From Ignavibacteriota bacterium (lineage in GTDB: Bacteria; Bacteroidota; Ignavibacteria; Kapaibacteriales; UBA2268), in NCBI GenBank assembly GCA_019637995.1, contig JAHBUQ010000002.1:1069428-1133427 (forward strand): a stretch of 64,000 nt of DNA, given 5' to 3'. Both the position numbers and the translations under genes were made by a program. Within the stretch, counting starts at the first letter, position 1, and each line of letters begins with the position of its first letter. The notes beneath the pieces are model-generated. The model had not been told where the DNA came from and searched no databases. It saw nothing but the letters and a program-made list of their open reading frames with translations. Shown in pieces: positions 45,225-54,579 of this stretch.

Positions 45225-46247
45225 ATGTCAAAAAGAAGTGATAATACTGAATCCGAAAAAACTACAGGGGACGAACTTGAGAGTTCTCTGAGACCTCTTG
45301 ATTTTGAAGAATTTGTCGGACAAAAAAAAATAGTTGATAATCTCAAAATTTTCATTGAGGCTGCTGTCAAAAGAGAAGAACCATTAGATCATGTTCTTCT
45401 TACAGGTCCTCCCGGTCTTGGTAAAACTACACTCAGTCACATTATAGCAAAAGAAATGGGTGCTAATCTCAAAATAACATCCGGACCGGTACTCGAAAAA
45501 CCGGGCGACCTTGCCGGACTTCTAACCAATTTGCAAGAGGGTGACGTACTTTTCATAGACGAAATCCACAGACTTAACAATGTTGTGGAAGAATATCTCT
45601 ATTCTGCTATGGAAGATTACACTCTCGATATTTTGATTGACTCCGGACCATCAGCAAGGTCAATCCAAATAAGCATACCCAAATTTACACTTGTGGGAGC
45701 TACAACACGTGCAGGACTTATTACAGCACCACTACTAAGCAGGTTTGGTGTTGTCTCAAGGCTTGATTATTACGAAGCACGCGATTTGATGCTGGTAGTT
45801 CTGCGATCTGCCGGAATTCTCAAAGTAAAAATCATGGAAGATGCAGCTTGGGAATTAGCATCCCGTGCAAGAGGAACTCCGAGAATTGCTAATCGTCTTC
45901 TGCGAAGAACAAGGGATTTTGCTCAGGTCAAAGGAAACGGAATAATTGATTTGGATATTTCAAAGTATGCACTTGAATCGCTCGAAGTGGATGAATTCGG
46001 TCTTGACGATATGGATAAAAGAATTTTGCTGACAATAATCGAAAAATTTTCAGGTGGACCTGTCGGACTTACTACAATAGCTGCTTCAATCGGTGAAGAC
46101 CCGGGCACAATAGAAGAAGTCTATGAGCCGTTTCTTCTGCAGCAAGGGTTTATTCAGAGAACTGCCCGCGGACGCATTGCAACAGATTCTTCTTACAGAC
46201 ATTTTAGTGTCGAAAATAAAAAAAGAGGCAATCTTTTTATGGAATAA
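45225..46247 (+). CDS. ruvB: Holliday junction branch-migration helicase RuvB
   Basis: RuvB is the AAA+ motor that drives branch migration with RuvA. The ATG at 45225 gives 340 residues, the usual length; an upstream in-frame codon at 45174 adds 17 non-conserved residues. Walker A is GPPGLGKTT at 61-69 and Walker B is FIDEIHR at 110-116, with '[20 protein letters not shown]' and '[20 protein letters not shown]' for sensor regions. A C-terminal winged helix contains '[12 protein letters not shown]'-type residues and '[10 protein letters not shown]'. ruvA and ruvC are not adjacent. Confidence 0.97.
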   Translation: MSKRSDNTESEKTTGDELESSLRPLDFEEFVGQKKIVDNLKIFIEAAVKREEPLDHVLLTGPPGLGKTTLSHIIAKEMGANLKITSGPVLEKPGDLAGLLTNLQEGDVLFIDEIHRLNNVVEEYLYSAMEDYTLDILIDSGPSARSIQISIPKFTLVGATTRAGLITAPLLSRFGVVSRLDYYEARDLMLVVLRSAGILKVKIMEDAAWELASRARGTPRIANRLLRRTRDFAQVKGNGIIDLDISKYALESLEVDEFGLDDMDKRILLTIIEKFSGGPVGLTTIAASIGEDPGTIEEVYEPFLLQQGFIQRTARGRIATDSSYRHFSVENKKRGNLFME

Positions 46248-46271
46248 CTAATTCTTAAATATAAAAATTAT

Positions 46272-46308
46272 AAAGCATAATCAAACGGCTGTTTGATTAT
46301 GCTTTTTT
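46272..46308. terminator. Bidirectional terminator between ruvB and the minus-strand T9SS gene
   Basis: AAAGCATAATCAAAC (46272-46286) pairs without mismatch with GTTTGATTATGCTTT (46291-46305) around a GGCT loop, followed by TTT on the plus strand. The A-rich left side gives T residues on the minus strand, so it should serve both convergent genes. Confidence 0.88.
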
Positions 46309-49300
46309 ACATCTTCGCAAATTTGACTATTTTATTTCCAATATGTATAAAATAAATGCCTGCCGGAAGTTGAGAGACATCAATTATTAAACCGTTCTCG
46401 TTTAGTTGTGACTGCAAGGCAGACGAGACGGATATTACTTCTATTCCAAGAATATCTAAGATTTTCACTTTTTCAGTTGCAGCAAAATACTTAAGGAATT
46501 TGTTATTTAGTTGAACTGTAACATAATCTCCTGCAGGATTTGGATAAATTTCAAAATCCAAATCATTATCACCCAATAATACTGACGCAATTTTGTAATC
46601 ATATTCATCTGATAATTCACTTGTGCAGCCCGATATTGTGACTCTGACGGTATAAATTCCTTCATTGCTTGCTGCATCGAATGTCCTTGCTCTCGCTCCT
46701 GCAATAATTTCTCCGTTAAAATACCACTGGTTGCCATTTGGAGAGCTTGATGTTAATATTGATAGGTTACGTGTGATTGTTGGCTTGTCCGGTATGTCGG
46801 CAACTGTGACAGTCATTGACATATCTTTAATATAGCCATCCATAGTGGTATGACGCAATTTAATTAACCTTTCGCCAACGTCATTCCATTTGATTTTTAT
46901 AAGTGGAAGTTCACTATTTCCGATTATAGTACCACCTGAAACAGACCACTGAAAAGTACCGGTTGTTTCTACGGAATTGTAAAACACCTCATCAGTTTTG
47001 CAAACCAAGTCCAAACCTTCGATTTTGTTGTTATTTTCCGGGGTAATATCAACCTGAATTTCTCTGACAATTGAACATCCGTCCTCGGATGTATAAGTAA
47101 GAACAACTTTCCCACTACGGTAATCTGACCAGTTGATTCTTACAGTATCAGAATCATCTGCACCTGTGATATTTCCATTAACAGCAGTCCATTTGTAAAT
47201 GACATTCCTTTTCTGAGTAACATAAATGTACTCATTACCCGAGAAAGCTTTTCTTATACCACTTATGGACAAATCAGGCATTTCGTAGATTGAAATATTT
47301 TCTATCGTATCGCTTATGATGGGTGGTACTGTACTTTCGATATACAAAAAGTAATCATCACCGGTTGAAAGGTTTATTGGTAATTTGAAGTTGATTTCTC
47401 TCGGGGAAGCTCCTTGAACTTCGGCAATGGCAAGTGGAAAACCCGGTTTATCCGGCACAACTTTTCCTAATCTTAGTCTGAACCTGTTAGTATTTTGCAT
47501 CTCTGCCTGAGTTACATTGAAATTGATTTTATAGTCATTATCAGGGCATAATTTTGTTTCAGCAAATTCAGCTAATTTTATAACAGGCAGTTCCGGAACA
47601 TTGGTATAATAGAATCTTAATATTGTATCATTACCTGAAAAATCAACTACTCTCAGATATGCCTGAGCAGGTTCAGTAATGCTAATAGGGCGTATATCGA
47701 ATGTAGTAGAATTATCAACTCCCGGTGTAAAACTATTGAAATTCAGGCGATAATTATATGATGAATCACCAATAAGGTGAACCATAGCAAGGTTGCTTCT
47801 TACATTTGATTGAGTAGGCATATCAATTATTTCTCCCGCATATTCGCCATTTGCATAAGGAGTAAAATTAACTGAAGGCGCAAGAGTATCATTAGGTCTG
47901 TCATTGTTGACCATTCTTATTCCGGCAGGATAGCCATAAGCTTCTTTTAGTGTATTTCCATATATCATTACTCCTGCAGGTTCAGAAGATTTTAGCAAAA
48001 AATTACCGCTCTGAGGAAGCTCGATTGTCAGAAAGTGATAGCGACTGCCATCGGTTTCAGGGTCAGGAAACTCAACTGAAGGATTTTTGGCAAGTTCGCG
48101 AACTGTTTTAACCTTGCGATTTCCGTTTGCATCAAACTCGGTTAGCGTCATATCAATCGGGATATTGCCTTCTGAATCAGGTTTGAATATGATATTAGCA
48201 TAATTTTTAACGAAAAATTTAGATATTTTAAGTGCAGGAAGATTAAACTTAATAAGTTTCGAGAAATGTTCACTTGATAATACTTGAGTTTTGAATGGAA
48301 TTCCGTCATCTTCATCATCTTGCTTGCCATAGTTAAACTGCACTACATTTATGCGCTTGTCGGATGAAATTACAGCCGGTTTATTGTCATTATTGACTCT
48401 AAATGATAAGAATCCCTCTCCTTCCTTACCGTAATTTTCGGCAATTGTCCCTTGTTTACTGCCATTCAGCATAACATCAGTATTGGGAGCGTGAGCACTT
48501 ACTTTCACATAAGAACCACGTTTTCTGCCAATAATGGGGGTTACAAAATATCTGTATGAAAAAGAAGTAACGGGAAGTTCCTGTTCGATTAAATGACCAC
48601 AAGGAGAAATATTCATAGGTACATTGGCGCAGTAATTACCTGTCACTACCGATACCGGTCTGTTAGCTCTTATAGTACTGCCTGTAAGGTCATTTGTATT
48701 TCCAACAGCAGGTATAACCCAAATATCACCTTCATTTAAATTCATTACATAGCTTTCTCCAGTAACAAGTGAGTCCTTCATATTCGACAGCATTATGCGT
48801 GTTTTATCGTTGCCACCTAATCGGAATGTTACTCTTGTATTATCATATCCTCCTACTATAACAGCCGTTGATGGAGCAAATGTATTGGTATTATTCCTAA
48901 AATCATTATATGTTGATATATTGTACTCTCTGCCCCAGAAATTCTTGGGCAGTACAATAAATCCCTCAGAGTAATTCTTCAGTCGTACTAAAGCATAAAC
49001 AATTATAGGAGAATCTGATGTTATTTTCATTGCTCTTCGATTTACTACACGTTCAGGTATTTGAAGAAAATCATCCATTTCCCTTGAATAAGGAATTACA
49101 AGCTTAGGATGGAGTGAATATTCGGAAACGCGATTGGCTTTAACTTCCAAAGTGGTATCTATAAATGATTGCGGAACATTTATCCTTACACTACAATTCA
49201 CTGATGAAGATAAATAAATTCTCACTGTGTTATAATTATCATTTTCATCAAAATATATTGGAATAAAGCTGAACTGAAATTCAGTCCCTGCGTTACTCGG

Positions 49301-49402
49301 TGAGATAAGCTCCGGCAAAAGTTCTTTGTCTATTGTTTGTGAATTTGATAAAGTTACAAACAATATTAATATTACTAAAGAATTAATTAAAATATTTTTC
49401 AC
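46307..49402 (-). CDS. T9SS-exported protein with IgGFc-binding-type domain and PKD-like domains
   Basis: The gene starts at GTG 49402. The 1031-residue protein has a signal peptide (KNILINSLVILILFVTLSNS) and an N-terminal IgGFc-binding-type domain at about 35-400, with 'GFIVLPKNFWGREYNISTYN' and 'TAVIVGGYDNTRVTFRLGG'. Immunoglobulin-like segments and three PKD/Ig-like modules follow at about 600-930 ('VIYKWTAVNGNITGADDSD', 'FQWSVSGGTIIGNSELPL'). A T9SS type A sorting domain ends the protein ('LDFEIYPNPAGDYVTVQLNN', 'GIYFIHIGNKIVKFAKM'). It is probably a surface adhesin. It is 17 bases downstream of the transporter gene and is the last gene of a three-gene operon. Confidence 0.88.
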   Translation of the reverse strand: MKNILINSLVILILFVTLSNSQTIDKELLPELISPSNAGTEFQFSFIPIYFDENDNYNTVRIYLSSSVNCSVRINVPQSFIDTTLEVKANRVSEYSLHPKLVIPYSREMDDFLQIPERVVNRRAMKITSDSPIIVYALVRLKNYSEGFIVLPKNFWGREYNISTYNDFRNNTNTFAPSTAVIVGGYDNTRVTFRLGGNDKTRIMLSNMKDSLVTGESYVMNLNEGDIWVIPAVGNTNDLTGSTIRANRPVSVVTGNYCANVPMNISPCGHLIEQELPVTSFSYRYFVTPIIGRKRGSYVKVSAHAPNTDVMLNGSKQGTIAENYGKEGEGFLSFRVNNDNKPAVISSDKRINVVQFNYGKQDDEDDGIPFKTQVLSSEHFSKLIKFNLPALKISKFFVKNYANIIFKPDSEGNIPIDMTLTEFDANGNRKVKTVRELAKNPSVEFPDPETDGSRYHFLTIELPQSGNFLLKSSEPAGVMIYGNTLKEAYGYPAGIRMVNNDRPNDTLAPSVNFTPYANGEYAGEIIDMPTQSNVRSNLAMVHLIGDSSYNYRLNFNSFTPGVDNSTTFDIRPISITEPAQAYLRVVDFSGNDTILRFYYTNVPELPVIKLAEFAETKLCPDNDYKINFNVTQAEMQNTNRFRLRLGKVVPDKPGFPLAIAEVQGASPREINFKLPINLSTGDDYFLYIESTVPPIISDTIENISIYEMPDLSISGIRKAFSGNEYIYVTQKRNVIYKWTAVNGNITGADDSDTVRINWSDYRSGKVVLTYTSEDGCSIVREIQVDITPENNNKIEGLDLVCKTDEVFYNSVETTGTFQWSVSGGTIIGNSELPLIKIKWNDVGERLIKLRHTTMDGYIKDMSMTVTVADIPDKPTITRNLSILTSSSPNGNQWYFNGEIIAGARARTFDAASNEGIYTVRVTISGCTSELSDEYDYKIASVLLGDNDLDFEIYPNPAGDYVTVQLNNKFLKYFAATEKVKILDILGIEVISVSSALQSQLNENGLIIDVSQLPAGIYFIHIGNKIVKFAKM

Positions 49403-49419
49403 GATTCCACCAAAAAAAA

Positions 49420-50787
49420 TTATTCAACCATATCGCTGATTTTGAAAATGCCCAACAAAATTATTAAAACTATTATAGGAATAATATATTTTATTAAAAT
49501 AACCCAAATACCTGAAAACTTACTGAAAAACCTGCTTCCTAAAGACAATTCCGAAGAAGCATTCTTAGCACCCCAAACCCAGCCAATGAAAATGCAAAGC
49601 GTCAGCGCCCCGAATGTCAGCATAAAATCACCGAATAAAAAGCTCATTTGACTCAGAAAATCAGGCGAGGCAAGACTTGACGGAAATAAACCGAAGTCCG
49701 AAAAAAAAGTAACTGTACCCTGAGAAAGTGCTGAGGGAAGACCAATTATGAACACGACAAATGATGCTTTCCATACCATACTCTTCCGATTGCTTTTCTT
49801 TTCATCCACAATAAAAGATACCGGCACTTCAAGCAGTGAGACCGTCGAAGTAAGAGCGGCTATTGAGAGCAAAACGAAAAATAAAGCACCAATATACATT
49901 CCACCCGCCATTTGCGAAAATAGTTGAGGAAATACTATAAATACAAGAGCAGGACCTGATGCAGGATTTTCTCCCATTGCAAAAAGAGCAGGGAACACTA
50001 TCAGACCGCCCAGAATTGCAATTAACGCATCAAATAAAACAATATATAATGATGCTGAAAATATATCAGTTGATTTTGGCAAATAACTGCCAAATGTTAC
50101 CATAAGTCCAAGCCCCAAACTAAGCGAAAAGAATGCTTGTCCGAGTGCAGCAAGTATTGTTTTGAGTGAAATTTTGCTAAAATCCGGAACCAGATAAAAT
50201 TCCAAACCCTGTGAAGCACCGGGAAGCATATTTGCATAAATGATAAGAAAAATCATTATTACAAGCAAAAAAGGCATCAGAATTTTAGACCATTTCTCAA
50301 TACCGGCTTCCACACCTTTATATACAATCAAAGCAGTCAGAAAAATGAAAAATGCAAATAGTCCAATCTCGTATATCGGATTATTGATAAAGGAAGTAAA
50401 GCTTTCTGTGCCATTAGTTATCGGATCGCCAAACGATTTAAAAATATATCCGAAAGTCCAGCCGGCAATAACACCATAAAATGACAAAATTCCTATACTT
50501 GTTGCTATACCTATATAACCGCTGAACCGCCAAATGGAATTTGGTTTTACCTTATTTATTGCACCTACCGGATTAAGTTGAAATGCTCTGCCAAGTGAAA
50601 ATTCTGCCATAAGATAGGGCAATCCCAAAAGCAATACAAATATTAAATAAATTAATACAAAAGCACCGCCACCGTTTTCACCTACTATGTATGGGAATCT
50701 CCAAATATTGCCAAGTCCAACTGCCGAGCCGGCGGCTGCGAGAATAAACCCAGTTTTGGATGTCCATAATCCTCTTTCGTTCTGCAT
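49420..50787 (-). CDS. Neurotransmitter:sodium symporter (NSS) family transporter
   Basis: The 455-residue protein has about eleven transmembrane helices and the NSS signature in helix 1, 'SAVGLGNIWRFPYIVGENGG', containing the sodium- and substrate-binding unwound region. Helix 6 contains 'FFSLSLGLGLMVTFGSYLP'. Bacterial NSS proteins import amino acids with sodium. The 11-helix form rather than 12 is common for bacterial members. It lies between a lipoprotein gene (21 bases) and a T9SS gene (17 bases) on the same strand, an unusual operon context. Confidence 0.93.
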   Translation of the reverse strand: MQNERGLWTSKTGFILAAAGSAVGLGNIWRFPYIVGENGGGAFVLIYLIFVLLLGLPYLMAEFSLGRAFQLNPVGAINKVKPNSIWRFSGYIGIATSIGILSFYGVIAGWTFGYIFKSFGDPITNGTESFTSFINNPIYEIGLFAFFIFLTALIVYKGVEAGIEKWSKILMPFLLVIMIFLIIYANMLPGASQGLEFYLVPDFSKISLKTILAALGQAFFSLSLGLGLMVTFGSYLPKSTDIFSASLYIVLFDALIAILGGLIVFPALFAMGENPASGPALVFIVFPQLFSQMAGGMYIGALFFVLLSIAALTSTVSLLEVPVSFIVDEKKSNRKSMVWKASFVVFIIGLPSALSQGTVTFFSDFGLFPSSLASPDFLSQMSFLFGDFMLTFGALTLCIFIGWVWGAKNASSELSLGSRFFSKFSGIWVILIKYIIPIIVLIILLGIFKISDMVE

Positions 50788-50808
50788 TGTGTTGTAATTT
50801 TAAAAGGA

Positions 50809-51474
50809 TTATTCTATAATTAATCTTTTCAATTCTCTTTTTCGAATAATTTCGCCTTTGTCGTCATAATATTCATAACGGACAAGTCCGGCACCAACAG
50901 CCCACCATTCAATAATCTTTGAATTATTTTTAAATTCATACTGATATTTTGAGCATCTGAAATCACCAGCAGGCACTTTTATATCTTCTTTTGTACCAAG
51001 ACATATCACACTGCAAGTATCATGCGAAAATCTATGAGAGAGATTTGTAAAATTATGGTTAATAGCATCCCATCTTTCGTTCGTCCAGGACGGATATTTT
51101 ATTGTCAGGTTGCGATATTTCAAATTAAACGGGTCATTTTCGCTAGCAAAATTATAAATTCCTACTGATGTTCTGCTTATGAATTTTTGATATACCGCTT
51201 CATTGTTAGTGTTGTATTCAACTATTGCAAATGCTTTGTAAAGTTTATTTTCAATTTCAACATCCTGAATACGGGTAACTACATTGCGACTTTCTCCGGT
51301 AATTGTCTCATTATCTGCTATTAAGATATCCTGATAGTGCCATTCATTTCCGACTTTCAGCGGTAAAATATTATTGTCAGCTGCCGGAGTACCGGAATTT
51401 GAAGAGTTTGTTGATTCAGAACATGATTGCAATACAAGTGCAAGCATAATTAAAGATAGTATAAGTTGCTTCAT
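50809..51474 (-). CDS. Lipoprotein of unknown function
   Basis: The 221-residue protein has a lipoprotein signal with Cys18 (LVLQSC), a Ser/Asn-rich linker and a beta-rich domain that starts with 'ILPLKVGNEWHYQ', a motif seen in several Bacteroidota lipoproteins of unknown role. A Cys pair 'CSVICLG' near residue 153 and Cys172 may form a disulphide. It is the first gene of the lipoprotein-transporter-T9SS operon, separated from the subtilase gene by 121 bases. Confidence 0.75.
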   Translation of the reverse strand: MKQLILSLIMLALVLQSCSESTNSSNSGTPAADNNILPLKVGNEWHYQDILIADNETITGESRNVVTRIQDVEIENKLYKAFAIVEYNTNNEAVYQKFISRTSVGIYNFASENDPFNLKYRNLTIKYPSWTNERWDAINHNFTNLSHRFSHDTCSVICLGTKEDIKVPAGDFRCSKYQYEFKNNSKIIEWWAVGAGLVRYEYYDDKGEIIRKRELKRLIIE

Positions 51475-51595
51475 AGAATACCTTCAAATAAAATTGTTAA
51501 TAAATTGTAAAGTTCAAAAATAAGTAAATTTTACAAGTAACTGATATTATTTTTAAAATTATTCTGCAATTCGGCAATTTTTTATTTTCAATTTA

Positions 51596-54481
51596 TCATT
51601 TGATAACATTCAATATTTCAACAGATTCATTCCAACTATTTAAGAATCTTAGAATATACTGTCCTTGTGAAAGCTTGTCAAGATTATATTTTATTCTGTA
51701 AATTCCTCTGTAATCTTCATAATTACTTAAGTCGAAACTTAAAATTTCATCTATCAACTTTCCATTCATATCCCACAATGTAAGTGTACCATGACTTTTG
51801 TCCGAAATAGCTAACTCAATTGTGACATCTCTGCTCGCCGGATTTGGAAATAACAAATTAATATCATTTTTTTGAGGGTTTGTTGCGAAATCATCTTTTG
51901 GTTCAATTAAATCATAAGCATTTTGTAAATGCAGAAACTTTGTAACAATAACATCGTCCAAACTATTTCCACTGAAGAAAGCAAAAGCAACTCTCGAAGT
52001 ATCGCCAGCTCTGAGTCTGAGAGGTCCAGCGCCAAAAACCATAGATGCATCTGTAGAATTTGATGAGTCGCGACCGATTCTTCCTGATAGCATACGCCAC
52101 TTTTCTTCTTTTGTAAATCCGTCATAAACACCCGGATTTTCTTCAGTTTCACCGTCATTATCAATAGCAAAGAAATTTACTCTTTGGTTGGTCATCAACT
52201 GGACTGCTGCAACCGGCAGATTTTCATCAACAATGTTTTTTTGGTAAGCAAAATTTCCGATATTATGCCATATAGCTTTATTATTGCTGCCACCGGGACC
52301 AATATCCCAGTCGAGATAAAGTCCGACATATACCGAATCCTGATATTTATCGGATGTGTTTATTATATCATATACAGCAAAAATAATATCATCCTTTCCC
52401 TCGTCGGAGAACTGATAACCTCGCTGCTTTACTTTTACGGGAGAGATTAAAGAATCCTCACGCGAATTAAACTCAGTATAAGTATATTCATGATTTGGTA
52501 TTGATTTAATTTCACTTATTATAGGTTTATCAATCAGAAAATCTCGATTTTTTGCTGAACCCGAGGAACCTCTTGCCACATTTGCAAGAATATCATGAGA
52601 GTAAGCAATCATCAACGCCCCTTCAAATAACAAATTTGAGCTCTCATTATAGGAGAAACCGTCACCTCGGTTATTATTGGGGAAATCATCATAAGCGATA
52701 TTGCCCTGACTTGTAAAGGTAAGTGCAATATTATTATGCCTCATAGTACGCCAGCTTGGATTTATTAAAATCGTTATTGTACTTGTAAACATTCTGCCGT
52801 CGCCATCAATTATCCTGATTGTTATTGGCAAAGTAGAATTAAGTTCAGCAGCATTTGAAACACGTAATGAAATAGTGCCGTCCACTATTTTACTTTCGAG
52901 TTCAGCAAAGTTTCCTGCTGATAGTTCATCATTTATAAATTGAGGTTGATAATATGCTGTACTTAAAGCAAATACTCTTACATCGCTCACCGGATTGAGT
53001 GCATTGAAAAGTTCGATTTTTATATCAATACGCTCCCCATTTTCGATTATGCCATCAGAGATCTCTTCAATAATCTTGTAATTTTCCAATGTAATTGATA
53101 CAGGATATTCCTCTGTTGCAGCTCTCAGAGCATCAACTTTTCCGGTTCCAAGCAAACCTGAGTAGCCGGGATTTATAGCATCAATATTCTGTGCTGTCGC
53201 TTTCAAATGTTCCCCGATTTGCAGATTGCTGTATTTCGGATAATTCATTTTCACTAAACCTGCAATTCCGGCTACAACAGGTGAAGCCATAGACGTACCA
53301 CTCCAGGCAACATATTCATTTACAGGTATTGTTGACATCACATCCACTCCGGGAGCCGAGATATCAACAGTCGAGAAGTAGTTTGTAAAACTTGAACGGA
53401 AGTCTAAAGCGTCTATTGCAGCAACTGAAATGACGCCGTCATAAGAGGCTGGATAAAAAGCAATTTCAGCTCCATTATTTCCTGCAGCAGCAACAATTAG
53501 AGAACCTAATTCATTAACCGCATCAACTACTTCTTGTTCTGCCTGAGAGTATCCACCGCTTCCCCATGAGCAGTTAATTATGTCAGAGCCGGCTATAGCG
53601 GCATATAATAATCCATCATAAGAATTTGTCAAACTCCTTGAATTCGGTGAGTCGTACCCAATTTTTACAGGAATAATCTTTGTATTCAATCCTATTCCTG
53701 CTATACCAATCTCGTTATTTTTTACTGCTGCAATTATTCCGGCAACATGAGTACCGTGAGGATGACCAGGCATAGGGTCATTATCGAATCCTGCTTCAAT
53801 ATTATCTGCTCCAAAATCCCAACCCATATAGTCGTCAATGAAGCCGTTTCCGTCGTCATCAATACCATTTGTTCGTTTATCATTACCATTCTCGTCAAGT
53901 CCGTCTTCACCGGGATTTATATATATAGTTCCTTCTAAATCCTCATGAAGGTAATCAACACCAGTATCAACGACAGCAATTTTTACAATCTTGCCGGCTG
54001 TATCAATATGTTGCCATGCTTCAATTATATTGCAAGTTTCCATATGATAAAGCTTGTCAAAAAGTGAATCATTCGGAATGCCTTCATCAAAAATTTTATG
54101 AATATATCGCGGCTCGGCATATTCTATGAAATCAAACGATTTCAATTTACGCGAGAGAATAAGTGGGTCAATATTTTTTTCATAATCAATAACAAAAATT
54201 CTTTCTAATGAATTTATTTTCTTGGAAGACAATAAATTATTTACATCTTTGCCGGATTTATTGAGATTTGAAATTATTGCAGGGTTAATATAACTACTTA
54301 TTTTATGATTTCCGAGATATGAATCTAATTCAATCAATTTATCCAAATTGTTATCTCTCAGTAATTTCCAGTGGTTAGACTCTGGCTTGAACTTTACAGT
54401 AACAGAACCCAAGTGGTAATCTTGGGCTGATAATTGGTTTATATTAATTAGTATAAAAGCAAAGAGTAAAATATTTTTCAT
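51596..54481 (-). CDS. T9SS-exported subtilisin-like serine protease (S8)
   Basis: The 961-residue protein has a signal peptide (KNILLFAFILININQLSAQ), an inhibitor-type propeptide at about 22-125 and a subtilase domain at about 165-460 with the triad Asp172 (AVVDTGVD), His242 (PHGTHVAG) and Ser397 (WSGTSMASP). An Asp/Asn-rich insert at 192-217 ('GIDDDGNGFIDD') looks like a calcium-binding loop. A beta-rich region at about 470-870 follows, then a type A sorting domain ('LLFPNPASRDVTIEL') ending in LNVIK. It should be exported to the surface by T9SS and cut proteins, perhaps as nutrient or maturation protease. No partner gene is evident. Confidence 0.93.
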   Translation of the reverse strand: MKNILLFAFILININQLSAQDYHLGSVTVKFKPESNHWKLLRDNNLDKLIELDSYLGNHKISSYINPAIISNLNKSGKDVNNLLSSKKINSLERIFVIDYEKNIDPLILSRKLKSFDFIEYAEPRYIHKIFDEGIPNDSLFDKLYHMETCNIIEAWQHIDTAGKIVKIAVVDTGVDYLHEDLEGTIYINPGEDGLDENGNDKRTNGIDDDGNGFIDDYMGWDFGADNIEAGFDNDPMPGHPHGTHVAGIIAAVKNNEIGIAGIGLNTKIIPVKIGYDSPNSRSLTNSYDGLLYAAIAGSDIINCSWGSGGYSQAEQEVVDAVNELGSLIVAAAGNNGAEIAFYPASYDGVISVAAIDALDFRSSFTNYFSTVDISAPGVDVMSTIPVNEYVAWSGTSMASPVVAGIAGLVKMNYPKYSNLQIGEHLKATAQNIDAINPGYSGLLGTGKVDALRAATEEYPVSITLENYKIIEEISDGIIENGERIDIKIELFNALNPVSDVRVFALSTAYYQPQFINDELSAGNFAELESKIVDGTISLRVSNAAELNSTLPITIRIIDGDGRMFTSTITILINPSWRTMRHNNIALTFTSQGNIAYDDFPNNNRGDGFSYNESSNLLFEGALMIAYSHDILANVARGSSGSAKNRDFLIDKPIISEIKSIPNHEYTYTEFNSREDSLISPVKVKQRGYQFSDEGKDDIIFAVYDIINTSDKYQDSVYVGLYLDWDIGPGGSNNKAIWHNIGNFAYQKNIVDENLPVAAVQLMTNQRVNFFAIDNDGETEENPGVYDGFTKEEKWRMLSGRIGRDSSNSTDASMVFGAGPLRLRAGDTSRVAFAFFSGNSLDDVIVTKFLHLQNAYDLIEPKDDFATNPQKNDINLLFPNPASRDVTIELAISDKSHGTLTLWDMNGKLIDEILSFDLSNYEDYRGIYRIKYNLDKLSQGQYILRFLNSWNESVEILNVIK

Positions 54482-54579
54482 AGTTTCAGCATGTTATAAA
54501 ATAAAATTAACGAAATTAACCAAACTCTAATTGACATATAACACTCAGAACATGAAAAAAGTTACAAGTTGCTTATTTT

